NCBI RefSeq assembly: GCF_009674605.1
Contig: NZ_WKJO01000001.1
Location: 2,666,001-2,730,000 of the forward strand
Length of the DNA: 64,000 bases
Source: Haloferax litoreum
GTDB lineage: Archaea; Halobacteriota; Halobacteria; Halobacteriales; Haloferacaceae
Direction of reading: 5' to 3'
Shown here one piece after another: positions 1 to 8,017 of this stretch. The notes under the pieces are model-generated. The model was not told the DNA's origin and searched no databases. It worked only from the letters and a program-made list of their open reading frames with translations. Numbering within the stretch: position 1 is the first letter of the stretch; each line of letters opens with the position of its first letter. Position numbers and translations under genes: made by a program.

Positions 1-357
1 TGCAAGGAGTGGACGCGGAAGACGAAGGTCGAACGCGTCCGCGACCCACCGGAGTGTCCGAAGTGCGGCGCGACGCGGATTGCGGCGCTCAACCTGTGGG
101 ACGACGAGACGGTGAAGGCAGTTCGCGCGACGGAGAAAGATGACGAACAAGAACGCCTCACGAAGCGGGCGTATCGGTCGGCGAGTCTGGTGCAGGCCCA
201 CGGGAAGAAGGCGGTCATCGCCCTCGCTGCGCGGGGTGTCGGCCCGCACAACGCGGCGCGCATCATCAACAAACTCCGAGAGGACGACGACGACTTCTAC
301 CGCGACATCCTCGAACGAGAACGCGAGTACGCGCGGACACAGTCGTTCTGGGACTGA
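1..357 (+). CDS. C-terminal part of Lhr-type ATP-dependent helicase
   Basis: The window opens inside this gene, in frame from base 1, and 118 codons remain before TGA. The tail has a Cys near the start and a CPKC pair, which fits the zinc-ribbon-like segment late in haloarchaeal Lhr (large helicase-related) proteins. A charged helical end follows, with a conserved-looking ARGVGPHNAARII segment. Lhr proteins are 3'-5' superfamily 2 helicases involved in DNA repair. The motor domains lie outside the window, so the call rests on resemblance of the tail. Truncated only by the window edge. Confidence 0.75.
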   Translation, partial: CKEWTRKTKVERVRDPPECPKCGATRIAALNLWDDETVKAVRATEKDDEQERLTKRAYRSASLVQAHGKKAVIALAARGVGPHNAARIINKLREDDDDFYRDILEREREYARTQSFWD

Positions 358-386
358 GTCGTCTTCGACACGCCGCTAGGTGCGCT

Positions 387-776
387 TTACTCCGCTATCG
401 CCCACTCTTCGAGAATCGTCGTGACGGCGGTTCTGAGCGCCTCGAAGTCCTGCATCGTGATGCCGTCTGTCGTGACGAACACGCCGAAGTCTTCGAGGGT
501 GATACGGACGAGATAGCCGTTTTCGAACACGCGAATCGTGTACTGGTAGTCGCCGAGTTCGGACCCGCGGTAAGCGTCCTGCGTCATCTTGAAGTCGTGC
601 CACTCGTTTCCGATGAAGGAGTTGAGGTCGGCCTCCTGTTCGAGGTCGTCGCGGAGGTACACCTGCAGGTAGTCGAATCGGTTGAAGTACGTCAGCGAAC
701 GGAGACTGTCGCCGGCGGCGGCACGACACGTCGAAATCAGTTTTTCCTGTGCTTCCTCGGGGAGGAGATTTGACAT
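387..776 (-). CDS. conserved haloarchaeal protein (DUF7522-like)
   Basis: 129 residues, acidic, soluble, no signal peptide or membrane segment. It starts MSNLLPEEAQ and has a mixed alpha/beta pattern with a hydrophobic core (GYLVRITLEDFGVFVTTD). It resembles a family found only in haloarchaea and annotated DUF7522; no function is known. It converges on the Lhr-like helicase gene, with 29 nt between the stop codons. The start at 776 was chosen because longer in-frame extensions read into the non-coding leader. Confidence 0.7.
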   Translation of the reverse strand: MSNLLPEEAQEKLISTCRAAAGDSLRSLTYFNRFDYLQVYLRDDLEQEADLNSFIGNEWHDFKMTQDAYRGSELGDYQYTIRVFENGYLVRITLEDFGVFVTTDGITMQDFEALRTAVTTILEEWAIAE

Positions 777-857
777 TGCCTTTCGGTGTGTGACCGAGTG
801 ACAAATAGGCGGCGCATCCGGCAGGTGACGTGACCGGTGTCCGAAGACGGAGTCGTC

Positions 858-965
858 TCAGTCCGACGAGTAGGCGTCGCGGTAGTCACGCTCTCGCCGA
901 ATGAGTTCTTCGACGCCGTATTCGTGGATATCCTCCCGAGAGACGTGGCTCGGACTCAGTAGCAT
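858..965 (-). CDS. putative 35-residue acidic small protein
   Basis: An ATG at 965 opens 35 codons, MLLSPSHVSREDIHEYGVEE and so on, ending YSSD before TGA at 858. The composition (14 charged residues, mostly G/C at third positions) is typical of haloarchaeal coding sequence, and the predicted EDIHEYGVEELIRRERDYRDAY helix is amphipathic. It is divergent from the methyltransferase at 1027. No recognised family. Too short to be certain; it may be chance. Confidence 0.4.
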   Translation of the reverse strand: MLLSPSHVSREDIHEYGVEELIRRERDYRDAYSSD

Positions 966-1026
966 GTCTGTCGCTACCGACTAGCTCACCAACGTTATCT
1001 GACACAATCCCGACTGTCTCGTTGTC

Positions 1027-1734
1027 ATGCCCGACGACGCGCTCGGACTGGCGATGCTCGATAGGTTTCGTGGGTGTCTGCGTGCACCTTGCGTCTACCA
1101 CGACGGTGCGGACGTCGGCGACGCCTCCATCTACGAGCACTATCTCGTCCCCGAGGAGCGCTGGCCCGACGAGAAGTGGGAATTCGTGGATTCGCTTCGG
1201 ACGCCCGTGCTCGACGTTGGATGCGGTGCGGGACAGCACGCACTCGCCGTCCAGAGACGCGGCGACGTCGTCGCGTTCGACGTGAGTCCGAACGCAGTTC
1301 GCACGGCGCGGAAACGCGGTGTCGAGGCCGCATTCGTGGGTGACATGTTCGCCCCAGCGGTCGAATTCGGGCGATTCGAGACAGTGCTCGCGATTGGGAC
1401 ACAAATCGGCCTCGCACGGACTATCGACGGCCTCACTGACCTGCTCGCCTCACTCGACGAACGCACCACTTCGACGGGTGAACTCGTCGTGGATTCCTAC
1501 GACCCCCACCGAATCGACTCCACGCAGTTCTTTGGGTACCGACCCGACTCACGTCCCGGCCTCGCGCGCCGTCAGTTCCACGTCGAATACGGTGGGTTGC
1601 GAGGGCCTGACCTCGACTTTTTACTCGTCTCGCCGGACCGTCTTCGAGATGTCGCGAACACCGTCGGACTCGACGTCCAAGGCGTACACTACTCGCACCC
1701 CGAATCGAGTTACTACCGGGCGCGACTTCGGTGA
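1027..1734 (+). CDS. class I SAM-dependent methyltransferase
   Basis: 235 residues. Motif I, VLDVGCGAG, is at residues 61-69, followed by the acidic motif II region (VVAFDVSPNAV) and a GDMF motif, as in Rossmann-fold S-adenosylmethionine methyltransferases. The substrate cannot be read from sequence; a 60-residue N-terminal extension precedes the SAM fold. Transcribed divergently from the small ORF at 858-965. It is not in an obvious operon, since the following gene is on the other strand. Confidence 0.85.
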   Translation: MPDDALGLAMLDRFRGCLRAPCVYHDGADVGDASIYEHYLVPEERWPDEKWEFVDSLRTPVLDVGCGAGQHALAVQRRGDVVAFDVSPNAVRTARKRGVEAAFVGDMFAPAVEFGRFETVLAIGTQIGLARTIDGLTDLLASLDERTTSTGELVVDSYDPHRIDSTQFFGYRPDSRPGLARRQFHVEYGGLRGPDLDFLLVSPDRLRDVANTVGLDVQGVHYSHPESSYYRARLR

Positions 1735-1758
1735 CTCGGCGCGTGGGGAGCAGGCCCG

Positions 1759-2094
1759 CTACTCCCACCGATTCGTCGCCTGATTACGCCGCGGGAGAAA
1801 CGGCAACAGGAGTGCGACGACGAAGACGATAGCCGCGATGACGAGGTACTCGGGCGTCGTCAAGACGAGGACGAAGAGCGAGAGAACCGACGATTCACCG
1901 GCGTTGACCGCCAAAATCGCGTCCGCATCGCTGTTCATCAGCACGAGGAACATGAAGATGACCTCGGCGAACGCGACGCGGAGACCCGCTTTCGTGAACC
2001 ACCACCCCGCAGAGAGTGGCCCACCTGTGAGTGCGTCCAACTCGCGGCGGACTTTTCGCCGCCACGCCGCGTTCACGACACACCTCTGTTGCAT
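1759..2094 (-). CDS. small two-helix membrane protein, unknown
   Basis: 111 residues from an ATG at 2094. A basic N-terminus (AAWRRKVRREL) is followed by two strongly hydrophobic segments at about residues 39-57 and 73-95, and a basic C-terminal tail. It lies 46 nt downstream of the Cdc48-type gene on the same strand. The start codon lies inside a near-perfect palindrome (see separate entry), so either translation or transcription may be controlled there. Longer in-frame extensions run into the AAA gene region and were not used. No family recognised. Confidence 0.6.
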   Translation of the reverse strand: MQQRCVVNAAWRRKVRRELDALTGGPLSAGWWFTKAGLRVAFAEVIFMFLVLMNSDADAILAVNAGESSVLSLFVLVLTTPEYLVIAAIVFVVALLLPFLPRRNQATNRWE

Positions 2095-2107
2095 GTGAAC
2101 ATGCAAC
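2088..2107. promoter_or_regulatory. palindrome over the start of the membrane-protein gene
   Basis: GTTGCATGT and ACATGCAAC form perfect 9-bp arms separated by GA. The palindrome covers the proposed start codon of the small membrane protein (complement of 2092-2094). Arms of this length with a 2-bp spacer suit a dimeric DNA-binding protein. The regulator is unknown; a hairpin in a short leader is the alternative. Confidence 0.45.
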
Positions 2108-2140
2108 GCAATAGGTCGTGAGACCTGATAATCTCGCCTG

Positions 2141-4318
2141 TCAGGAGAGCGTCGGCGAGACGGACACGAGTGCCGCGTCGAAGTGCTCACGAGTGATGAG
2201 AATCTCGTCGGCGTGGTCGTTCGCGGCCGGGCCCTCGTAGGCATCGGCGACGTCCTGGATTGCTCGTAGTGCCGCCTCACGGCAGACTGCAGCGACGTCC
2301 GCACCGGAGTAGCCGTCCATGTGGGCGGCCACGTCGTTCAGGTCGATATCGGTACCGAGTGGCTTGTCCCGGATATGAACGTCGAGGATGGCACGCCGGG
2401 CCTCGATGTCGGGTGCGGGCACTTCGACGTGGGTCTCCAGTCGTCCGGGGCGGAGGAGTGCCGGGTCGAGGGCGTCTCGTCTGTTCGTCGCCGCGAGGAC
2501 GACGAGGTTCGGGTTGTCGGCGGCGTTGTCCATCTCGGTCAGGAGTTGTGAGACGACGCGTTCCGTCACGCCGGAGTCGGACCCCATACTGTCCCGGTTC
2601 GTCGCCAACGCGTCTATCTCGTCGAAGAAGAGGATGCTCGGTGCGGCTTGCCGTGCCCTGTCGAACACTTCGCGGACGGACTTCTCGGACTCACCGACGT
2701 ATCTGTCGAGGAGTTCGGGCCCGGCGACGTGGATGAAGTTGACTTCGCTCTCGGCGGCAATAGCGCGTGCGAGAAGCGTCTTCCCCGTCCCCGGCGGGCC
2801 GTAGAGGAGCAGTCCGGTCGGCGGGTCAGTCGCCGCCGCCTCGAAGAGCGGTGCGTAAATCAACGGCCACGTGACGGCGCGTTCGAGCGTCCGTTTCACG
2901 TCGTCGAGGCCGCCGACGGCCTCGAATCCCTTGGTCGGTTGCTCGGCGACGTACTCGCGCATCGCAGAGGGTTCCACCGACGCCATCGCCGACTCGAAGT
3001 CGGCGCGCGTCACCGTCATCTCGGAGACTGACACGCCATCACCGGTCCGGCGGGAGCGACGGAGGGCCGTCATCGCCGCTTCCTTCGCCAGCGATTCGAG
3101 GTCGGCACCGACGAACCCGTGCGTCCGAGACGCGAGGCGGTCGATGTCCACGTCGTCCGCGAGCGGCATCTGTCGGGTGTGCACGTCGAGAATCTCGCGG
3201 CGACCGGCGATGTTCGGGACGCCAATCTCTATCTCGCGGTCGAATCGACCACCACGTCGGAGGGCAGGGTCGAGGCTATCGACCCGGTTCGTCGCGCCGA
3301 TGACGACCACGTCGCCGCGGGCGTCGAGGCCGTCCATGAGCGAGAGGAGTTGGCCGACGATGCGGTTTTCCACGTCGCCGCCGTCGTCGCGCTTCGCCGC
3401 GATGGAGTCGATTTCGTCGAAGAAGATGATACTCGGCGAGCGCTCGCGGGCCTCTTTGAACACCTCGCGGAGCTTCTCTTCTGACTCACCTTTGTACTTC
3501 GAGAGGACTTCGGGTCCCGAAATCGTGATGAACGTCGCGTCGACTTCGTTGGCGACGGCTTTCGCGATAAGTGTCTTGCCCGTTCCCGGTGGACCGTGCA
3601 GGAGGACGCCTTTCGGTGGTTCGATACCGAGGTGTGCGAACACTTCGGGTTCCGAGAGCGGAAGTTCTATCATCTCGCGAACGAGTTCGAGTTCGTCGTC
3701 GAGTCCGCCGATGTCCTCGTACGTCACACCCGTTGCGCGCCCGCGACTCCCCTCGGTATCGGCTCCAGCCACTCTCTTGACCGCGTCTCGGACCGTCTCG
3801 CTCGCACCCTTCGACTCTTCGGCCGTCACGGTCACGCTCGTGGCGTCGGTGATGCGAACGACGCCTCCCGGTCGTGTCTCGCTCACGACGAGGGCAGCAC
3901 CACCGAGTCGCTCGACACGGACTCGGTCACCGGCTCTGAGGGGACGATTCCGAATCTCTGACTTTACCACCTCTTCGATGGTCTCACGGCTGACGCTCGT
4001 TCGCTCGAACGCGCTGGGTCCGGCGAGTGTCACCGACTTCGCGTCGTCGACGTCTATCTTCCTGACGCGGACGCTGTCGCCGATTTTCACGCCGGCGTTC
4101 GCCCGCGTGTCGGCGTCGACGAGAATCTCACCGGCGTCGGCACCGGGGCGGGCGGGCCACATCTTGGCGACCGTCTCACGACTCCCTTCGATGACGACTG
4201 TCTCACCACTCAATACGCTGAGTTCGCGGCGTGCCGCTTCAGGGAGGCGGGCGATGCCGCGTCCCGCGTCGCGCTTTTCGGCGGCACGGACCACGAGCGT
4301 CACCCCGTCTTCTGTCAT
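2141..4318 (-). CDS. Cdc48/VAT-type AAA ATPase
   Basis: 725 residues with the Cdc48 layout. An N-terminal double-psi beta-barrel and second N-domain (1-190) are followed by D1 with Walker A GPPGTGKT at 242-249 and Walker B DEID at 301-304, then D2 with Walker A at 507-514 and DEID at 566-569. Such hexameric unfoldases extract or unfold proteins, often for the proteasome. The D1 arginine-finger region is standard (RRGGRFDREIEI), but D2 reads RPGRLETHVEVP instead of the usual RPGRFDR pattern. The C-terminus lacks a clear HbYX proteasome-docking motif. Both suggest a divergent paralogue of the housekeeping Cdc48. Confidence 0.93.
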   Translation of the reverse strand: MTEDGVTLVVRAAEKRDAGRGIARLPEAARRELSVLSGETVVIEGSRETVAKMWPARPGADAGEILVDADTRANAGVKIGDSVRVRKIDVDDAKSVTLAGPSAFERTSVSRETIEEVVKSEIRNRPLRAGDRVRVERLGGAALVVSETRPGGVVRITDATSVTVTAEESKGASETVRDAVKRVAGADTEGSRGRATGVTYEDIGGLDDELELVREMIELPLSEPEVFAHLGIEPPKGVLLHGPPGTGKTLIAKAVANEVDATFITISGPEVLSKYKGESEEKLREVFKEARERSPSIIFFDEIDSIAAKRDDGGDVENRIVGQLLSLMDGLDARGDVVVIGATNRVDSLDPALRRGGRFDREIEIGVPNIAGRREILDVHTRQMPLADDVDIDRLASRTHGFVGADLESLAKEAAMTALRRSRRTGDGVSVSEMTVTRADFESAMASVEPSAMREYVAEQPTKGFEAVGGLDDVKRTLERAVTWPLIYAPLFEAAATDPPTGLLLYGPPGTGKTLLARAIAAESEVNFIHVAGPELLDRYVGESEKSVREVFDRARQAAPSILFFDEIDALATNRDSMGSDSGVTERVVSQLLTEMDNAADNPNLVVLAATNRRDALDPALLRPGRLETHVEVPAPDIEARRAILDVHIRDKPLGTDIDLNDVAAHMDGYSGADVAAVCREAALRAIQDVADAYEGPAANDHADEILITREHFDAALVSVSPTLS

Positions 4319-4396
4319 AGCAGTGCGTTCGGCACGTCGAGCCTTGAGCGTTCGCCCGGGGTAACCGTTTTCCGGGTTCGTGTGATAGCTCTACGC

Positions 4397-4531
4397 ATGG
4401 TGACCACGACGGAAAAAGACGGGGAGACGTGGTTCCAGTGCGAAGAATGTGAGATGCTGTTCGACGTCAGGTCAGACGCCGAGGCGCACGAGAGAAACTG
4501 CGACACCGATAGCCCGTCGTACTTACAATAG
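4397..4531 (+). CDS. 44-residue zinc-finger protein (DUF7128-like)
   Basis: ATG at 4397 opens 44 codons. CEEC (residues 15-18), H31 and C35 form a C-x2-C ... H-x3-C zinc-binding pattern, and the protein ends DSPSYLQ. This matches my memory of the haloarchaeal DUF7128 small zinc-finger family. It is divergent from the AAA ATPase, with a 78-nt gap that would hold both promoters. Function unknown; nucleic-acid or protein binding is likely from the fold. Confidence 0.8.
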   Translation: MVTTTEKDGETWFQCEECEMLFDVRSDAEAHERNCDTDSPSYLQ

Positions 4532-4569
4532 TGAGCGCACGGGGCACGGCGTATCTCGACTGTTAGTGA

Positions 4570-4806
4570 CTACTCCGGGTCGTGTTCTGCGGCGATTCGT
4601 TCGGCGTGGTCGAGCGACGTCGCTCGTTCCCATCGGACTCGCTCAGCGTCGCCGTACGCGAGGGCTTCTTTCAGTTCGTCGCGGAGGACGCCGACGCCGC
4701 GGCCGACGAGTTCACCATCGGCATCGCCGAGTTCGTAGTAGCCGTAGGCTTCGGGTGCGTTCCCGATAGTCCGCTTCTCCAGTGGTTCCCAGCGTTTTCG
4801 GAGCAT
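4570..4806 (-). CDS. conserved haloarchaeal small protein (DUF7508-like)
   Basis: 78 residues from ATG at 4806 (a GTG directly before it could also serve). The body GYYELGDADGELVGRGVGVL looks like a beta-hairpin with a glycine-rich turn, followed by an amphipathic helix. It overlaps the stop codon of the upstream DUF5796-type gene, so the two are translationally coupled in one operon. Function unknown. Confidence 0.7.
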   Translation of the reverse strand: MLRKRWEPLEKRTIGNAPEAYGYYELGDADGELVGRGVGVLRDELKEALAYGDAERVRWERATSLDHAERIAAEHDPE

Positions 4807-5234
4807 CACTCGGCGACGAACTCGTAGGCGTCTTCGCTCCAGTCGTCTTCGACGAAGACGAACACGCGGCCACGTGCCACCTCCGGGTCTGCGTCGATTT
4901 CGAATCGGTGGCCGGGGATGCGGCGGACGACGACGCCCGGGAACAGTTCTTCTTCCTCACCCTCTGCGAGGATGACGCGGCCGACACCGCTCGATTCGAG
5001 CACGTCGTCGTGCGTCTTGAGGTCGTTGACGTACATCATCACGCCTTCCGTCTCCGTCGGGTCGGTGACGAGGACGTGTACTTCCTTGCTGGGCGGGGTG
5101 CTCAGCGTGTCCGTAATCGCCTCGGGAACACCTCGGTAGACTGTCGTCCGATTGTCGATGTACTCGACTTCGACGCCGTAGTCGTGGAGTTCGATGCCGA
5201 GCGTACTCGGGGCGATGTCGTTCCGGGCGCTCAT
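4806..5234 (-). CDS. DUF5796-like conserved haloarchaeal protein
   Basis: 142 residues, very acidic, no membrane segment. It begins MSARNDIAPSTLGIELHDYG, a pattern I associate with the haloarchaeal DUF5796 family. The start at 5234 was preferred because upstream in-frame sequence becomes Arg/Ser-rich and non-coding in character. First gene of a two-gene operon with the 78-residue protein. No enzymatic motif seen. Confidence 0.8.
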   Translation of the reverse strand: MSARNDIAPSTLGIELHDYGVEVEYIDNRTTVYRGVPEAITDTLSTPPSKEVHVLVTDPTETEGVMMYVNDLKTHDDVLESSGVGRVILAEGEEEELFPGVVVRRIPGHRFEIDADPEVARGRVFVFVEDDWSEDAYEFVAE

Positions 5235-5431
5235 ACCACGCGATAACGCCGGAGTGGTGAAAAGGGACGCGATACCACCCATCGAATCGACGCGAGTGTG
5301 GGTGGATACCTGACGTGTCGGCATCGATGGCCCGCGGCTGGTCCCGCGGCGGCACCCGTCGTCGCCGACTCGACACCGGTCGATATGGCACCGACCGCCA
5401 CTTCTTTCTCTTCGCTCGTTTCGGTAGAGAT

Positions 5432-6301
5432 ATGCACGGCCGAGCCACCGCCCTCGGAGCGGGAACCGTCTTGAACGCCCTCGCGACGGGCACTGGCTCC
5501 GCGTTCGCCATCGACGCAGAGACCACCGCGACGGTCGAGTTGGACGACACAGACCGCGTTCGCGGGGCCATCGCGGAGGCACCGGACGCCGACACGCGAC
5601 TCATCGAGCGCTGTGTCGAACTCGTCGTCGAGGAGTTCGGCGACGGCGAAGGTGGGACTGTCGAGACCGAGAGCGACGTACCGATGGCCGCGGGTCTCAA
5701 GAGTTCCAGCGCCGCCGCGAACGCGACAGTTCTCGCCGCGCTCGACGCCGTCGGTGCATCGCTCGGCCCCGCACCCGACGACGACATCTCGCGCATCGAC
5801 GCCTGCCGACTCGGCGTCCGCGCGGCCCGCGAGGTTGGCGTCACCGTCACCGGGGCGTTCGACGACGCCGCCGCATCTATGCTCGGTGGCGTCGTCGTCA
5901 CCGACAACGCCGACGACGAACTCGTCGTCCGCGACGAACTCGACTGGGACGTCCTCGTCTGGACGCCGCCGGAACGCGCGTACAGCGCCGATGCCGACGT
6001 CTCCCGCTGTGAGGATGTGGCCTCGATGGCGAACCTCGTCGCAGAACTCGCCCTCGAAGGGCGCTACGCCGAGGCGATGACGGTCAATGGCCTCGCCTTC
6101 TCGGCCGCGCTGGACTTCCCGACTGACCCCGCCGTCGAAGCGATGCCCATCGCCGAGGGCGTCTCACTCTCGGGAACCGGCCCGAGTGTCGTCGCAGTCG
6201 GTGACCGCGACGACCTCGAACGGGTCAAGGACCTGTGGGACGCCCGCGACGGCGAGACACGACTGACCACCACCCGAACCGACGGAGCACGAATCCTATG
6301 A
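5432..6301 (+). CDS. aroK: archaeal shikimate kinase (GHMP family)
   Basis: 289 residues from ATG at 5432, 16 nt after a pyrimidine-rich TCTTTCTC stretch. The GHMP ATP-binding motif DVPMAAGLKSSSAA is at residues 83-96, and the C-terminal GHMP glycine motif is LSGTGPSVVAVGD. This is the archaeal, non-orthologous shikimate kinase that phosphorylates shikimate at the 3-OH in aromatic amino acid synthesis. Its stop codon overlaps the chorismate mutase start (ATGA), so the two are co-translated. Earlier starts were rejected: the upstream segment is Arg-rich and atypical. Confidence 0.93.
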   Translation: MHGRATALGAGTVLNALATGTGSAFAIDAETTATVELDDTDRVRGAIAEAPDADTRLIERCVELVVEEFGDGEGGTVETESDVPMAAGLKSSSAAANATVLAALDAVGASLGPAPDDDISRIDACRLGVRAAREVGVTVTGAFDDAAASMLGGVVVTDNADDELVVRDELDWDVLVWTPPERAYSADADVSRCEDVASMANLVAELALEGRYAEAMTVNGLAFSAALDFPTDPAVEAMPIAEGVSLSGTGPSVVAVGDRDDLERVKDLWDARDGETRLTTTRTDGARIL

Positions 6302-6606
6302 CAGACGACACCGCAGATGCAGGCGAATCGATTCAGGACATGACCCTCGACGAACTCCGCGAGGAGATAGAAGATATCGACCGTGGCATCGTCGAACTCA
6401 TCGCTCGCCGAACCTACGTCGCCGACGCGGTGGCGCAGGTCAAAGCCGAACAGAACCTCCCGACGACCGACGAATCACAAGAAGAACGTGTGATGGAACG
6501 TGCCGGTGAGAACGCCGACCACTTCGAAGTGGATTCGAACCTCGTGAAGGCGATTTTCCGATTGCTCATCGAGATAAACAAGGCAGAACAGCGGCAGAAT
6601 CGTTGA
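6298..6606 (+). CDS. chorismate mutase, AroQ type
   Basis: 102 residues. The typical AroQ helix LDELREEIEDIDRGIVELIARRTYVADAVAQVK carries the catalytic Arg/Lys residues, and the tail resembles the third helix (FRLLIEINKAEQ). It converts chorismate to prephenate at the branch to Phe and Tyr. It overlaps shikimate kinase by 4 bp, so both pathway steps share one mRNA. It is a free-standing enzyme, not fused to prephenate dehydratase or dehydrogenase. Confidence 0.93.
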   Translation: MTDDTADAGESIQDMTLDELREEIEDIDRGIVELIARRTYVADAVAQVKAEQNLPTTDESQEERVMERAGENADHFEVDSNLVKAIFRLLIEINKAEQRQNR

Positions 6607-6652
6607 TTCTGACGAAGTCATTGTTGTCCTCCCACGAAACGGTTTGGCAGAG

Positions 6653-6898
6653 ATGACCGACTCGAAGACGAGGGACCAATCCGACTTTCTCCGTACACTT
6701 CAACAGTTGGGAATCATCGTCGGTATCCCGGTTTGGGCCTTTCTCTGGTTCTGGCCGATGATTGGCCAAGGGATCACTTCGTACGCCGGCATCGATTACA
6801 TACTCAAATCAGAAGGTGTAGTGGCGAATTTCTTCTTCACAGGCCTCTTCGCCGAACTGGTCGTTGTCGTATTGGTTTATAACGTAGCTCGGCAGTGA
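6653..6898 (+). CDS. small two-helix membrane protein, unknown
   Basis: 81 residues from ATG at 6653. A polar N-terminus leads to two hydrophobic segments (about 20-38 and 56-77), and the protein ends YNVARQ. A TTG nine bases upstream could also start it. Its TGA at 6896 lies inside a hairpin shared with the convergent vapC gene. No family recognised. Confidence 0.6.
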   Translation: MTDSKTRDQSDFLRTLQQLGIIVGIPVWAFLWFWPMIGQGITSYAGIDYILKSEGVVANFFFTGLFAELVVVVLVYNVARQ

Positions 6899-6915
6899 GT
6901 TGAGTCAAACTCACT
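6894..6915. terminator. hairpin between convergent genes, possible bidirectional terminator
   Basis: AGTGAGTT and AACTCACT are perfect 8-bp arms around a 6-nt loop. The hairpin contains the stop codons of both the membrane protein (+) and the VapC-like gene (-). There is no long T tract on either side, so its role in termination is inference from position. Confidence 0.35.
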
Positions 6916-7297
6916 CCTCGTCGGTCGGCTCCAGTGGAATTCTCGACACGTCTATGTCCTCGTAGTCTTTCTCTGACGAGAGTACGTCCATGCCTCGTGT
7001 CTCCGCTGTCGCGGCGTGGAACGCGTCGAACGGTGTCATCCCTTCGTCGTAGTAGTTGACGCCCTTCAGGACGATTTGTTTCTCTTCTTCGTCTTGGACA
7101 GGAACGAGTTCGAGCAAGTTCGCCACGAGTGGAACGAAGTCGAACTCGTAGCGTTCTCGGGCGAGGACGAGTTCGAGATACGAGAACGCCGACGTTTCGA
7201 CCTCGTACTCGTCGAGCGCTTCTTCTGCTGACCCCTGCAACCAATCTGAGTCTTTGGCGAGTGCGAGTAAGAAGTCCGTCTCGACGTACACCGTCAT
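6911..7297 (-). CDS. vapC: PIN-domain toxin, VapC-like
   Basis: 128 residues with a PIN fold pattern. The N-terminal acidic residue is in VETDFLLALAK, a conserved Glu in FSYLELVLAR, the central Asp in TPFDAFHAATAE, and the C-terminal acidic region is SSEKDYEDID. Known VapC toxins are Mg-dependent ribonucleases that cut tRNA or rRNA and are neutralised by the partner antitoxin. The start overlaps the upstream antitoxin stop codon (ATGA), the classic toxin-antitoxin layout. Confidence 0.88.
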   Translation of the reverse strand: MTVYVETDFLLALAKDSDWLQGSAEEALDEYEVETSAFSYLELVLARERYEFDFVPLVANLLELVPVQDEEEKQIVLKGVNYYDEGMTPFDAFHAATAETRGMDVLSSEKDYEDIDVSRIPLEPTDEE

Positions 7298-7539
7298 CTA
7301 TCGCTGTCCTTCTCTCGGGCGTCGGCTTTCGCCTCTGATTCGACGCTTTCTCGTATCTCTTCGATGGACGCATCACGGAGGTCACCTGCTGCCTCACGGA
7401 CGGCAGCGAGCGGGTCGTCTGCGACCGGGATGAGTTCGATTCTGTCTTCGTACGTCACGATGTGATACTTCTCTCCGTATTTTTCCCGCACCTCTTTGGG
7501 GATGTACAGTCGCCCCTGTCGGTCCGTCTCTGCTGACAT
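7294..7539 (-). CDS. vapB: AbrB/SpoVT-type antitoxin, VapB-like
   Basis: 81 residues from ATG at 7539. The N-terminal swapped-hairpin DNA-binding motif reads DRQGRLYIPKEVREKYG, and a charged C-terminal half (DLRDASIEEIRESVESE) would wrap the toxin. It overlaps vapC by 4 bp. Such antitoxins usually bind their own promoter; the AT-rich segment at 7555-7625 upstream is where that would occur. A longer upstream start was rejected because it would use that promoter-like sequence. Confidence 0.87.
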   Translation of the reverse strand: MSAETDRQGRLYIPKEVREKYGEKYHIVTYEDRIELIPVADDPLAAVREAAGDLRDASIEEIRESVESEAKADAREKDSDR

Positions 7540-7759
7540 ACGATGAACTACGATGGCGCGAGAATTGAATTTTACCATTATATTGAATTCTATGGTACGA
7601 AAAAGGACTTGTGACAATTTATGCGAAATTTCAGCTTCCTAAACAAGGCTGAGCAACGCCAGAATCGGTAGCACATCGAAGAGTCCAAGGAACGTGTAAC
7701 GGAGAACGATGCGTCGTTCCGGATAAAGGCTATGTAGAGAGTCTACGTCATCGCATTGG

Positions 7760-7942
7760 ATGAGTCACGACGAGGACGGTAGCGGCGAGAGAGAACTCGA
7801 CGAGGATGCAATCGGAGTGGGAATCGCTATTGGTCTGAGTGTCGGCGTCGCACTGGGCCTCGTGTTCGATAATCTAGCGGGAGGTCTGATAATCGGTCTG
7901 GCTATCGGGACTGGAGTCGGTGTTGGGTTGAATTATCGGTGA
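7760..7942 (+). CDS. glycine-zipper small membrane protein
   Basis: 60 residues. An acidic N-terminus of about 18 residues is followed by two stretches rich in GxxxG-like repeats (GVGIAIGLSVGVALGLVF and GLIIGLAIGTGVGVGL). This is typical of glycine-zipper membrane proteins that form tightly packed helices. Function unknown. It stands alone between the vapBC promoter region and a GNAT gene. Confidence 0.6.
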   Translation: MSHDEDGSGERELDEDAIGVGIAIGLSVGVALGLVFDNLAGGLIIGLAIGTGVGVGLNYR

Positions 7943-8017
7943 GTAGCGTCGCCCGGTGCGTTCTCGGCAACAGATAGATAGGTTCGGTGTGACGACCATA
8001 CACGAGACTCACGACAC

